NCBI GenBank assembly: GCA_905214895.1
Contig: CAJMNP010000023.1
Span: 1 to 10,220, forward strand
Length of the DNA stretch: 10,220 bases
Direction of reading: 5' to 3'
DNA from: an uncultured bacterium
GTDB taxonomy: Bacteria > Actinomycetota > Coriobacteriia > Coriobacteriales > Coriobacteriaceae
The notes beneath the pieces were generated by a model. It made no database searches and was not told the DNA's origin. It saw only the letters and a program-made list of their open reading frames with translations. Each line of letters starts with the position of its first letter. Position 1 is the first letter of the stretch. The position numbers and the translations under genes were made by a program. Below are positions 1 through 6,171 of this stretch, in pieces.

Positions 1-1
1 T

Positions 2-39
2 CGCACGGAGAGCACATTAAGTGCTCTCCGGCTCGTGCG
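2..39. repeat. Nested inverted repeat (hairpin) at the left edge
   Basis: GGAGAGCAC (7-15) and GTGCTCTCC (21-29) form a perfect 9-bp stem with an ATTAA loop. Outside it, CGCAC (2-6) can pair with GTGCG (35-39) across a 5-nt bulge. No T-tract follows, so it is not a standard terminator on the plus strand. Its function is unknown. It may belong to a transcript or terminator whose gene lies left of the window. Confidence 0.5.
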
Positions 40-103
40 GAACTCGCGATCGACCAAAGCCCCCGACGCGCCCTCTTCCTTGTGGCGTTTTAGCCTGCAG
101 CTT

Positions 104-132
104 GCGAACGTCGCTTTGCTCGTTCGCTTTTT
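104..132 (+). terminator. Possible intrinsic terminator, plus strand
   Basis: GCGAACG (104-110) pairs perfectly with CGTTCGC (121-127) around a 10-nt loop, and five T follow (128-132). The stem is short and the loop rather long, so this is a moderate call. It would terminate a transcript entering from the left of the window. Confidence 0.35.
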
Positions 133-176
133 GGTCTGGAGAGCCGGGTGGGCTGATAGAAAAATAGATGTGAGTA

Positions 177-220
177 GGGGCTCTCCCGTGCATGGACGGG
201 GGAGCCCCTTGTTTCGTTTT
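177..220. terminator. Terminator-like hairpin between the left edge and the 3' end of manA
   Basis: Positions 177-189 and 196-208 form a 13-bp stem with one G-T wobble and a 6-nt loop (GCATGG). A T-rich run (TTGTTTCGTTTT) follows on the plus strand. On the minus strand it lies 28 nt past the manA stop codon, where the following sequence is only weakly T-rich. It could serve plus-strand transcripts from the left, and possibly manA as well. Its left arm can alternatively pair with 138-145 (see findings). Confidence 0.6.
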
Positions 221-235
221 GGTTGTTATTGCGAC

Positions 236-1168
236 CTAGAGGTGGCTGACGATCAGTTCCATCTTGCCTTCGAGGTCAATGGAGCTAACGGTGCTGGGGG
301 CTAGCAGGTGGCTTCCCTTGTGGACGGGGTCGCCGCAGACGGTGCCTTCGCCGTCGATGACTGACAGGCACATGAAGGGCCAGCGCTGGTCGAGGGTTTT
401 GCTGCCGTCGACGCGAACGCGATCGACGGTGTAGCAGGGGTTGGACTCGAGCTCAGTCACGCCGTCGACCTCGGGCGCGGTCACGGTGCCGTCGGTCGGA
501 GCCTGGACATCAAAATCGATGCAGTCGAGGCTCTGCTCAATGTGCAGAGGGCGCAGCTTGCCGTCGGTGCCGGGGCGGTCGTAGTCGTACAGGCGATAGG
601 TCACATCGCTCGACTGCTGCGTCTCCAAAATGAGCGTGCCGGTCTTGATGGCGTGCACGGTACCGGAATCAATCTGGAAAAAGTCGCCCTTGTGGATCGG
701 CAGCACGTTGAGCATGTCGTCCCAGCGGCCGTCCTTGATCATCAGTGCGGCCTCAGCGCGATCCTTAGCGCGTTGTCCGACGATGATCGTGGCGCCGGGC
801 TCGCAGTCCAGCACATACCAGCACTCGGTCTTGCCCAGGCTGCCGTTCTCGTGCTTCGCAGCGTATTCGTCGTTGGGATGAATCTGGATTGAAAGGTCGT
901 CCTTGGCGTCCAGAATCTTAATGAGCAGCGGGAACTCCTTGCCCTCGCAGTTGCCAAAGAGCTCACGGTGCTCGGCCCACAGCCATGACAGCGTGTGACC
1001 GGCGTACGGGCCCTCCGCGATCTGGCAGTCGCCGTTGGGGTGGGCCGAGATGGCCCAGCACTCACCGATGGGGCCCTCGGGAATGTCGTAACCAAATACG
1101 GTTTCGAGCTGGCGGCCGCCCCAGATCTTCTCGTGGAAGATCGGCGTCAGTTTAATCAAGTCGGACAT
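236..1168 (-). CDS. manA: Mannose-6-phosphate isomerase, type I
   Basis: Cytoplasmic zinc enzyme interconverting mannose-6-phosphate and fructose-6-phosphate, so it feeds mannose into glycolysis. The 310-aa product has the short bacterial PMI length and a cupin fold. Visible motifs are IWGG (residues 15-18), QIHPND with His97, Glu115 in GKTEC, His172 in DSGTVHAIKTG, and Arg192 in the VTYRLYDYDR segment. These correspond to the metal ligands and catalytic arginine known for this family. I chose the ATG at 1168 because GGGAG lies 7 nt upstream; the open frame extends to 1228, but those extra 20 residues are unlike the family. The gene lies 72 bp downstream of the GntR regulator on the same strand, probably as one transcript, and diverges from the GH1-PTS genes. 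Pairing PMI with a beta-glycoside PTS suggests the imported sugar contains mannose (inference). Confidence 0.95.
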   Translation of the reverse strand: MSDLIKLTPIFHEKIWGGRQLETVFGYDIPEGPIGECWAISAHPNGDCQIAEGPYAGHTLSWLWAEHRELFGNCEGKEFPLLIKILDAKDDLSIQIHPNDEYAAKHENGSLGKTECWYVLDCEPGATIIVGQRAKDRAEAALMIKDGRWDDMLNVLPIHKGDFFQIDSGTVHAIKTGTLILETQQSSDVTYRLYDYDRPGTDGKLRPLHIEQSLDCIDFDVQAPTDGTVTAPEVDGVTELESNPCYTVDRVRVDGSKTLDQRWPFMCLSVIDGEGTVCGDPVHKGSHLLAPSTVSSIDLEGKMELIVSHL

Positions 1169-1240
1169 GTGCATACTCCCATAAGGTTGTGCGGGTGCCG
1201 CGTAAGACAGCTCAAAACGAGCACCCACCGGATTACAAAA

Positions 1241-1960
1241 CTAGGCCAGCGTTACGTTGTGCAGCTCAAAGCGGTCGCCTACGTTGTGCGAGATAGAATA
1301 TTCAAACGCGGTGCCGCTATCCAAGAAGCCAATCTGGTTGAGTTCGAGCAGGGGAGAGCCGGGTTTGGTATCCAGGCGCTCAGCCTCTTCCTCAGTTGCC
1401 GCGACAGCGCGAATGGTGCGATGGAAGCTCGAAATCTTCAGCCCGCATTGCTCGCGGATAAAGCCGTAGACCGATCCGTACAGGTCCTTCTTTTTAAGGC
1501 CCGGGATCAGTTCGAGCGGCATATAGGTGTACTCGATGACGATGGGCTTCTCGTCGACCTGGCGCACGCGCACGATGTGATAGGCGAAGTCATCCTCGGC
1601 CATTCCCAGCTGGGTCGCAACCTCTGCCGGCGGATTGACGATCGAGAAATCGTAGACCACCGAGGTCACCTTTTCCCCGCGGTGCTCATACGAAAAGCCC
1701 TGGGCACGGTCGTTCTTGCCTTGAAAAAACACCTGGCCGGGAAGTCCCGCCGTGTCCTTGACGTAGGTGCCCGATCCGCGCCGGCTGGTAATAAGGCCTT
1801 CCTCGGTGATCTGCTCAATCGCTCGTTTGACGGTGATTTTGGAAACGCCATAGAGCTCACAGAACTCAACGACGGTGGGCAACTTATCGCCCGGTTTAAG
1901 TGCGCCGTCCTCGATGCTTCGACGGATATCTGCAGCTATCGCCTCGTATTTGGGAATCAT
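1241..1960 (-). CDS. GntR-family (HutC subfamily) transcriptional regulator with UTRA domain
   Basis: A 239-aa DNA-binding regulator, probably a repressor released by a sugar phosphate. Residues 1-70 are a GntR winged helix-turn-helix: KYEAIAADIRRSIEDG, the PGDKLPTVVEF turn, recognition segment VSKITVKRAIEQ, and the wing RRGSGTYV. Residues from about 85 to 235 match the UTRA effector domain, with YMPLELIPGL and a short LLELNQIGF strand near the C terminus. Start ATG 1960 has GGGAGGA 4 nt upstream. It is co-directional with manA and divergent from the GH1-PTS operon, the usual arrangement for a local regulator; B. subtilis GmuR is a family relative in the equivalent locus. A palindrome overlapping its own likely -10 box (1996-2009) suggests autoregulation. 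The effector is unknown; a disaccharide phosphate or hexose-6-phosphate is likely (inference). Confidence 0.92.
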   Translation of the reverse strand: MIPKYEAIAADIRRSIEDGALKPGDKLPTVVEFCELYGVSKITVKRAIEQITEEGLITSRRGSGTYVKDTAGLPGQVFFQGKNDRAQGFSYEHRGEKVTSVVYDFSIVNPPAEVATQLGMAEDDFAYHIVRVRQVDEKPIVIEYTYMPLELIPGLKKKDLYGSVYGFIREQCGLKISSFHRTIRAVAATEEEAERLDTKPGSPLLELNQIGFLDSGTAFEYSISHNVGDRFELHNVTLA

Positions 1961-1990
1961 GCAATCCTCCCTTCATATTTGCGTCGATAT

Positions 1991-2038
1991 TTAGAAAGTA
2001 TACCTACTTAGAAAGCATCCATATGGCTTTCATGAAAG
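1991..2038. promoter_or_regulatory. Candidate GntR operator cluster and gntR -10 box
   Basis: Several symmetric motifs crowd the divergent region. AAGTA-TACC-TACTT (1996-2009) is an inverted repeat that overlaps TATACT on the minus strand (2002-1997), a good -10 box for the regulator gene, although no clear -35 is seen. TTAGAAAG occurs twice, 17 bp apart (1991-1998 and 2008-2015). GAAAGC (2011-2016) is inverted as GCTTTC (2026-2031). CTTTCATGAAAG (2027-2038) is a perfect 12-bp palindrome. One or more of these probably bind the GntR regulator. I cannot tell which. Confidence 0.5.
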
Positions 2039-2068
2039 AAGTTCGATAAAGAAAAATGAAAAAGACGC

Positions 2069-2096
2069 TTTACATAGAAAATTAGAGCGCTATAGT
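2069..2096 (+). promoter_or_regulatory. Sigma70-type promoter for the GH1-PTS operon
   Basis: TTTACA (2069-2074) and TATAGT (2091-2096) each match the consensus at 5 of 6 positions and are separated by 16 bp. Transcription would start near 2103, giving a leader of about 160 nt before the GH1 start codon. It is the best promoter match I found in the window and sits in an AT-rich stretch beside the candidate operators. Confidence 0.6.
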
Positions 2097-2138
2097 TACA
2101 GACAACAAGCGAGATGCATTGGCGTTTCCTTGTACTGT

Positions 2139-2228
2139 TTGGGGACGGCTTTGTTTTGGCGGGTTGGATATCGGTATGACCGGTGCGCGCCCGCGCCGGA
2201 TAACCTGCCAAAGCAAACCCGTCTCCAA
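2139..2228. repeat. Long leader hairpin made of two inverted GGGGAC-family repeat copies
   Basis: Arms 2139-2165 and 2202-2228 are inverted copies matching at 23 of 27 positions. Three of the four mismatches remain G-U pairs in RNA. Inside, CCGGTGCG (2180-2187) pairs with CGCGCCGG (2192-2199) with one wobble and a 4-nt loop. The right arm matches the intergenic repeat at 6079-6102 at 21 of 24 positions, so this is a dispersed repeat rather than a gene-specific structure. It would fold in the GH1 mRNA leader, ending about 25 nt before the Shine-Dalgarno sequence. Confidence 0.7.
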
Positions 2229-2262
2229 CCGGAAGCTCTAGAACACGAAAGCGAGGACTTTG

Positions 2263-3663
2263 ATGGCACAGTATCAGCTGCCCCGTGACTTCTTTTTTGG
2301 CGCTGCTATGTCCGGCCCGCAGACTGAGGGTCAGTGGAACCAGGGCGGCAAGCTCGAGAACCTGTGGGACACCTGGTCCATCCAGGATCTGGGTTCGTTC
2401 TACAACTGCGTTGGCTCTTATGCCGGCAATGACTTTATGGCCAAGTACCAGGAAGACTTTCGCATTTTGAAGGACTTGGGCCTGAATACCTATCGCACTT
2501 CCATCCAGTGGAGTCGTCTGCTCGATGCCGACGGCAACCTTAATGGGGAGGGCGCTGCATGGTATCACGAGCTGTTCCGCGCCTCTCGCGAGGCCGGCCT
2601 GGAGCCGTTTGTCAACTTGTACCACTTTGACATGCCCACCTACCTCTTTAACCGCGGCGGCTGGGAGAGCCGTGAGGTCGTCGAGGCTTACGCGCATTAC
2701 GCCGACGTCGCCTTCCACGAGTTTGGCCAGGAGATTAAGTACTGGTTCACCTTTAACGAGCCCATCGTCGAGCCCGAGCAGCGCTATCAGGAGGGTGTGT
2801 GGTTCCCGCAGCTCCACGACTTCAACCGCGCCCGCACCGTGCAGTATCACATCTCGCTGGCGCACGCGCTGGCCGTGGCCAACTATCGTCGCGCCTATGA
2901 CGAGGGCGCTATTCGCGCCGATGCCAAGATCGGCATGATCAACTGCTTTACCCCGGTCTACACCAAGGAGAACCCCAGCGAGGCAGACCTCGAGGCCGTG
3001 CGTATGACCAGCGGCATCAACAACCGCTGGTGGCTTGACCTCATTACCAAGGGCGAGCTCCCTGCCGACGTGCTCGAAAGCCTGGCCGAGGGCGGCGTTA
3101 AGCTCCCGTTCCGCGCCGGCGACCAAGAGATTCTTAAGCAGGGTGTTGTCGACTGGCTCGGCTGCAACTACTACCACCCCACGCGCGTTCAGGCGCCGGC
3201 GAGCAAGATTGACCAGTACGGCCTGCCGCACTTTGCCGACGAGTACGTGTGGCCCGACGCCGTTATGAACGAGAGCCGCGGCTGGGAGATCTACCCGCAG
3301 GGCCTCTACGACTTTGGCATGGACTGCGCCAAGAACTACCCCGATCTTGAGTGGTTCGTTTCCGAGAACGGCATCGGCATCATGGACGAATACAAGAACC
3401 GTGACGCCGAAGGAACCATCCAGGATGACTACCGCGTCGACTTTGTACGTCAACACCTGGAGTGGGTTGCCAAGGCAATTGCCGAGGGCGCCAAGTGCCG
3501 CGGATACCATTATTGGGCCGTCATCGATAACTGGTCTTGGGCGAACGCCTTTAAGAATCGCTATGGCTTTGTCGAGGTCGATTTGATGGATGGTTATAAG
3601 CGCCGTCTTAAGAAGTCGGCGGCCTGGCTCAAACAGGTCGCCACGACCCACGTGGTTGATTAG
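2263..3663 (+). CDS. GH1 6-phospho-beta-glycosidase (GmuD/BglA type)
   Basis: Cytoplasmic retaining glycosidase, expected to hydrolyse a PTS-phosphorylated beta-disaccharide to a hexose-6-phosphate and a free hexose. The 466-aa length is normal for GH1. The acid/base is Glu166 in TFNEP and the nucleophile is Glu368 in SENG. The N-terminal SGPQTEG motif resembles the phospho-glycosidase clade. At the site where non-phospho beta-glucosidases carry Glu (EW), this protein has Ser425-Trp, as phospho-enzymes do, and Tyr434 is also conserved. The usual phosphate-binding Lys at Ser+7 is Asn432, with Lys431 beside it. Start ATG 2263 has GAGGA 5 nt upstream; a TTG codon immediately before it is in frame but less likely. 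It is the first gene of a probable operon with the PTS genes. Substrate could be cellobiose-, mannobiose- or glucomannan-derived; the phospho-galactoside option is less likely but open. Confidence 0.9.
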   Translation: MAQYQLPRDFFFGAAMSGPQTEGQWNQGGKLENLWDTWSIQDLGSFYNCVGSYAGNDFMAKYQEDFRILKDLGLNTYRTSIQWSRLLDADGNLNGEGAAWYHELFRASREAGLEPFVNLYHFDMPTYLFNRGGWESREVVEAYAHYADVAFHEFGQEIKYWFTFNEPIVEPEQRYQEGVWFPQLHDFNRARTVQYHISLAHALAVANYRRAYDEGAIRADAKIGMINCFTPVYTKENPSEADLEAVRMTSGINNRWWLDLITKGELPADVLESLAEGGVKLPFRAGDQEILKQGVVDWLGCNYYHPTRVQAPASKIDQYGLPHFADEYVWPDAVMNESRGWEIYPQGLYDFGMDCAKNYPDLEWFVSENGIGIMDEYKNRDAEGTIQDDYRVDFVRQHLEWVAKAIAEGAKCRGYHYWAVIDNWSWANAFKNRYGFVEVDLMDGYKRRLKKSAAWLKQVATTHVVD

Positions 3664-3783
3664 CGATCGGGCGAACGCCCAGACCGCGCGCCGCCGCGCG
3701 CAACACATGGCACATCTGGTGGCAGAGGGCGACAGACCACCGTGCGCATAGGAAAAGGCCGGATTTGAAAGTTAGGAGCAATC

Positions 3784-5127
3784 ATGGCCAGTGACAACGG
3801 AAAGAGCTTCCTCGACAAGTTTGCCGAGGTCTCTGCGAAGGTGGGAAACCAGGTTCACCTGCGTTCCCTGCGTGACGCCTTCGCGACCATCACGCCGCTC
3901 TATATCCTTGCGGGTATCGCGGTTCTTATTAACAACGTCGTGTTCCCCCTGTTCCCGCTCGATGCGGCGGGCCTTGCCAATCTTCAGACGTGGGGTTCGG
4001 CAATTACGCTGGGCACCCTCAACGTCTCTGCCATTATCTTGGCCGGATTGATTGGCTACAGCCTCGCTAAGAACAAGCGTTTCGATAACCCGCTTGCTTG
4101 CGTGGTCGTCGCTATCTCTGCTTTCGTCATCATGATGCCGCAGCAGGTCACCGCCACGCTTGCCGCCACGAGCCCGCTGCTCACCGACAAGATCACCTCC
4201 GCCGAGGTCACGGGCGCCCTTTCGACTGCCAACACCGGCACCAACGGTCTGTTCTCGGCTATTATCATCGCCCTGCTTTCCGTCTCGCTCTTCATCAAGA
4301 TTTCTGGCGTCGAGAAGCTCAAGGTTAAGCTGGGCGAGGGCGTGCCTCCCGCGGTCTCCAACTCCTTCAACGTCATGATCCCGATGCTGCTCAACCTCGC
4401 GATCTTCGCTCTTGCCGCAGCCCTGCTCGCCGTGTGCGCCGGCACCGATCTGTGCACCATCATCTCCACGTGCATCTCCAACCCGCTCAAGAGCATCATG
4501 AACGCCGGTCCGTGGGCTGTTATCCTCATCTACACCCTTGCTAACCTGCTGTTCTGCGTCGGTATTCACCAGTCCACCATCTCTGGCGCTACCGTCGAGC
4601 CGATCCTGACCATGCTCATCGTCGACAACATGGCTACCTTTGCCGCCGGTGGCACCATCCAGCCCGATCACTACATGAACATGCAGATCGTTAACAGCTT
4701 CGCCCTCATCGGCGGCTCGGGCTGCACCCTCATGCTTCTGCTCGACACGCTCCTGTTCTCCAAGAACAAGGCTTCCGAGACCGTTTCCAAGATGGCTATC
4801 CTGCCTGGTCTGTTCAACATCAACGAGCCGGTTATCTACGGTTACCCCATCGTGTACAACCTGCCGCTCATGATTCCGTTTGTCCTTCTTCCCGATCTGT
4901 TCATCGGCATCACCTATGGCCTTACCTGCGCAGGCATCATCAGCCCCTGCATCGCCCAGGTGCCCTGGACTATGCCTCCCGTCATCAATGCCCTGCTCGC
5001 TACGGGCTTTGACTGGCGCGCCGGCGTGTGGCAGGCTCTCGAGATTGTCATTGGCATGGCCGTCTACCTGCCCTTTATGAAGATTTCCGAGAAGGCAATC
5101 GCCAAGCAGGAGGCTCTCGCCGAGTAG
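3784..5127 (+). CDS. PTS lactose/cellobiose-family EIIC permease
   Basis: Membrane channel subunit that binds and translocates the sugar while EIIB phosphorylates it. The 447-aa protein is built of many hydrophobic segments after a short polar N terminus. The HLRSLRDAFATITPLYILAG stretch (about residues 25-44) is typical of this EIIC family. GIHQ at 260-263 and NEPVIYG beginning at Asn347, with Glu348, are conserved substrate-site motifs. ATG 3784 has AGGAG 5 nt upstream. It follows the GH1 gene by 120 bp; that gap contains only a small GC hairpin (GCGCG 3686-3690 with CGCGC 3697-3701) and no clear promoter. EIIB and EIIA are separate downstream genes, as in the gmu and cel type systems. The exact sugar cannot be read from the sequence; a beta-1,4 disaccharide is inferred from the neighbours. 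Confidence 0.93.
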   Translation: MASDNGKSFLDKFAEVSAKVGNQVHLRSLRDAFATITPLYILAGIAVLINNVVFPLFPLDAAGLANLQTWGSAITLGTLNVSAIILAGLIGYSLAKNKRFDNPLACVVVAISAFVIMMPQQVTATLAATSPLLTDKITSAEVTGALSTANTGTNGLFSAIIIALLSVSLFIKISGVEKLKVKLGEGVPPAVSNSFNVMIPMLLNLAIFALAAALLAVCAGTDLCTIISTCISNPLKSIMNAGPWAVILIYTLANLLFCVGIHQSTISGATVEPILTMLIVDNMATFAAGGTIQPDHYMNMQIVNSFALIGGSGCTLMLLLDTLLFSKNKASETVSKMAILPGLFNINEPVIYGYPIVYNLPLMIPFVLLPDLFIGITYGLTCAGIISPCIAQVPWTMPPVINALLATGFDWRAGVWQALEIVIGMAVYLPFMKISEKAIAKQEALAE

Positions 5128-5153
5128 AACGCCTAACGTTCGTCCCTTTCACC

Positions 5154-5190
5154 GCTGCGGGCGCCGGTACGCGGTGCCGGTGCCCGCAGC
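5154..5190 (+). other. Very stable intercistronic hairpin between EIIC and EIIB
   Basis: Positions 5154-5170 and 5174-5190 form a 17-bp stem with two G-U pairs around a 3-nt loop. The outer 9 bp (GCTGCGGGC with GCCCGCAGC) are perfect and very GC-rich. The sequence after it (TCTCTCCCTTGTGT) is pyrimidine-rich but lacks a T-run. It therefore looks more like an mRNA-stabilising or processing element, or a leaky attenuator, than a full terminator. Confidence 0.65.
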
Positions 5191-5198
5191 TCTCTCCC

Positions 5199-5228
5199 TT
5201 GTGTAAAGACGCAGGGGTTGGGCACAAT
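5199..5228 (+). promoter_or_regulatory. Weak candidate promoter before EIIB
   Basis: TTGTGT (5199-5204) and CACAAT (5223-5228) are 18 bp apart and match the consensus at 3 of 6 and 4 of 6 positions. It lies just after the 5154-5190 hairpin, so EIIB-EIIA may have a promoter of their own. This is a weak match, listed because the 160-bp gap is large for an operon. Confidence 0.22.
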
Positions 5229-5256
5229 AGCCGCAAGGAATAAAACCAGTCGTCGT

Positions 5257-5271
5257 CTGCGCGCCGCGCAG
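5257..5271. other. Short palindrome just upstream of the EIIB Shine-Dalgarno
   Basis: CTGCGCG-C-CGCGCAG is a perfect 7-bp inverted repeat ending 4 nt before AAGGAGG (5276-5282). As RNA it can form a 6-bp stem with a 3-nt loop. It could be a protein site in DNA, or a structure affecting ribosome access. Function unknown. Confidence 0.35.
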
Positions 5272-5287
5272 TTATAAGGAGGAAACC

Positions 5288-5590
5288 ATGAAGAAGATCA
5301 TGCTCTGCTGCAATGCCGGTATGTCCACGAGCCTGCTGGTCCAGAAGATGCAGGCCGAGGTTGCAAACCGTGGTCTGGATATCGAGATCGAGGCTCGTCC
5401 CATGAACGAGGCCCACGATCACCTGGACGAGTGCGACATGTTGTTGCTTGGCCCGCAGATCGGCTACACCAAGGGCGATTTTGAGAAGGAGGCCGCCGGT
5501 CGTTTCCCGGTCGAGGTCATCAACATGGTCGACTATGGCCGCATGAACGCTGCCGGCATCATCGACCACTGCGTCAGCGTGATGGGCTAG
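5288..5590 (+). CDS. PTS lactose/cellobiose-specific EIIB
   Basis: Small cytoplasmic phosphocarrier that takes phosphate from EIIA on a cysteine and passes it to the sugar bound by EIIC. The 100-aa length is normal. The active-site loop is CNAGMSTSLLV near the N terminus, with Cys8 as the expected phosphocysteine; Cys7 just before it is an extra. GPQIGYTKG (from about residue 56) matches the conserved core of this family. AAGGAGG lies 5 nt before ATG 5288, one of the strongest ribosome sites in the window. EIIA follows after 9 bp, so the two are surely co-expressed. The large gap after EIIC, with its hairpin and weak promoter, may allow EIIB/EIIA to be made at a different level from EIIC. Confidence 0.95.
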   Translation: MKKIMLCCNAGMSTSLLVQKMQAEVANRGLDIEIEARPMNEAHDHLDECDMLLLGPQIGYTKGDFEKEAAGRFPVEVINMVDYGRMNAAGIIDHCVSVMG

Positions 5591-5599
5591 GTGCTCCGC

Positions 5600-5932
5600 A
5601 TGGAGGATATGAACGAGTTGCAGATGACCTGCTTCGAGATCATCAGCTACGTCGGTACCGCCAAGAGCATGTACATCAATGCCGTGCAAAAGGCCAAGGA
5701 GGGCGATTTTGACGCTGCCGAGGAGCTTATCAAGCAGGGCGACGAGGCCTATAACGGTGGCCACGATGTCCATATGGGGCTCCTTAAAAAGGAGGCCAAC
5801 GGCGAGCGTAACGGCGAGGCCCCGCTGATTCTGCTGCATGCCGAGGACCAGATGGCAGGCACCGAGACCATGCGCGTCATGGCGACGGAGCTCATCGAGA
5901 TCCACAAGCAGCTGCAGGCACTTAAGGCCTAG
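5600..5932 (+). CDS. PTS lactose/cellobiose-specific EIIA
   Basis: Trimeric cytoplasmic phosphocarrier between HPr and EIIB. The 110-aa all-helical protein has the family hallmarks FEIISYVGTAKSM near residues 12-24, KEGDFDAAEELI (33-44) and the active-site segment LLHAEDQMAGT. His80 is the expected phosphorylation site, and Asp83 would be the metal-binding Asp at the trimer axis. Many relatives read HAQDHLM here; this one has Gln84 where the second His would be. I chose ATG 5600, which has AGGTG 6 nt upstream. GTG 5591 and ATG 5609 are in-frame alternatives, but GGAGG lies only 2 nt before 5609. It is the last gene of the GH1-PTS unit and is followed by a strong terminator. Confidence 0.93.
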   Translation: MEDMNELQMTCFEIISYVGTAKSMYINAVQKAKEGDFDAAEELIKQGDEAYNGGHDVHMGLLKKEANGERNGEAPLILLHAEDQMAGTETMRVMATELIEIHKQLQALKA

Positions 5933-5990
5933 TCGGCGTTATCGCCGCGACGGACCGTGCGGTCCAACAGACAACAGAGCCCCTTTGACG

Positions 5991-6026
5991 GGCGCCGGGA
6001 GTCTCCGCCTCCCGGCGCCTTTTTTT
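5991..6026 (+). terminator. Intrinsic terminator after EIIA
   Basis: GGCGCCGGGAG (5991-6001) pairs perfectly with CTCCCGGCGCC (6009-6019), with a 7-nt loop followed by seven T. It ends the GH1-PTS transcript 58 nt after the EIIA stop codon. A smaller hairpin, GGACC (5952-5956) with GGTCC (5961-5965), lies between. Confidence 0.92.
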
Positions 6027-6076
6027 GGGGATGGTCTTGCGCGGTCTGTTGAGCGGTCAATTGCGTTTCCCCAGAT

Positions 6077-6117
6077 AAAACCTGCCAAAACAAACCTGTC
6101 CCTTTTTGGTAGGTTTT
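6077..6117. repeat. Intergenic GGGGAC-family hairpin, stem type 1
   Basis: Arms 6077-6090 and 6104-6117 pair over 14 bp with one G-T wobble. The 13-nt loop reads AGGGACAGGTTTG on the minus strand. The left half matches the right arm of the GH1-leader hairpin (2202-2225) at 21 of 24 positions. Other intergenic hairpins at 7127 and 9896 have unrelated stems but similar loops. It lies between the EIIA terminator and the ROK kinase, about 55 nt before the ROK start codon. Confidence 0.7.
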
Positions 6118-6131
6118 TGCCTTGGGAGCGG

Positions 6132-6137
6132 TACCAT
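6132..6137 (+). promoter_or_regulatory. Possible -10 box of the ROK kinase gene
   Basis: TACCAT fits the TAnnnT pattern of actinobacterial -10 boxes, and CATACT (6135-6140) overlaps it. No convincing -35 is seen. The same TACCAT lies upstream of ppaC (7248-7253). Since a terminator closes the previous operon, the ROK gene needs a promoter in this gap. Confidence 0.28.
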
Positions 6138-6171
6138 ACTGGCAATGTTTAAACGAGAAAGGTGGGCTCCC

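Noticed and set aside
1..235. tRNA, tmRNA or RNase P RNA at the left edge
   Set aside because: Neither strand shows a T-arm GGTTCRA motif, a CCA end or the conserved RNase P core; only hairpins can be supported.
35..304. 89-codon plus-strand frame at the left edge
   Set aside because: It runs through two hairpins and a terminator and into the 3' end of manA, begins at GTG without a ribosome site, and its translation looks like read-through of a structured region.
1169..1228. N-terminal extension of manA to ATG 1228
   Set aside because: No ribosome site was found there, and the extra residues do not resemble PMI; ATG 1168 has GGGAG at 7 nt.
995..2011. 338-codon plus-strand frame opposite manA and gntR
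   Set aside because: It covers two convincing genes and their intergenic gap in antisense, and its translation has no family resemblance.
3686..3701. Terminator between GH1 and EIIC
   Set aside because: The GCGCG/CGCGC hairpin has only 5 bp and no T-run, so I left it as a note in the EIIC entry and treat the genes as one operon.
2008..3708. 566-codon open frame on the minus strand opposite the GH1 gene
   Set aside because: It is antisense to a GH1 gene with intact catalytic motifs. Its translation has no recognisable domain and is full of Val/Ala/Leu, typical of a shadow frame in high-GC DNA.
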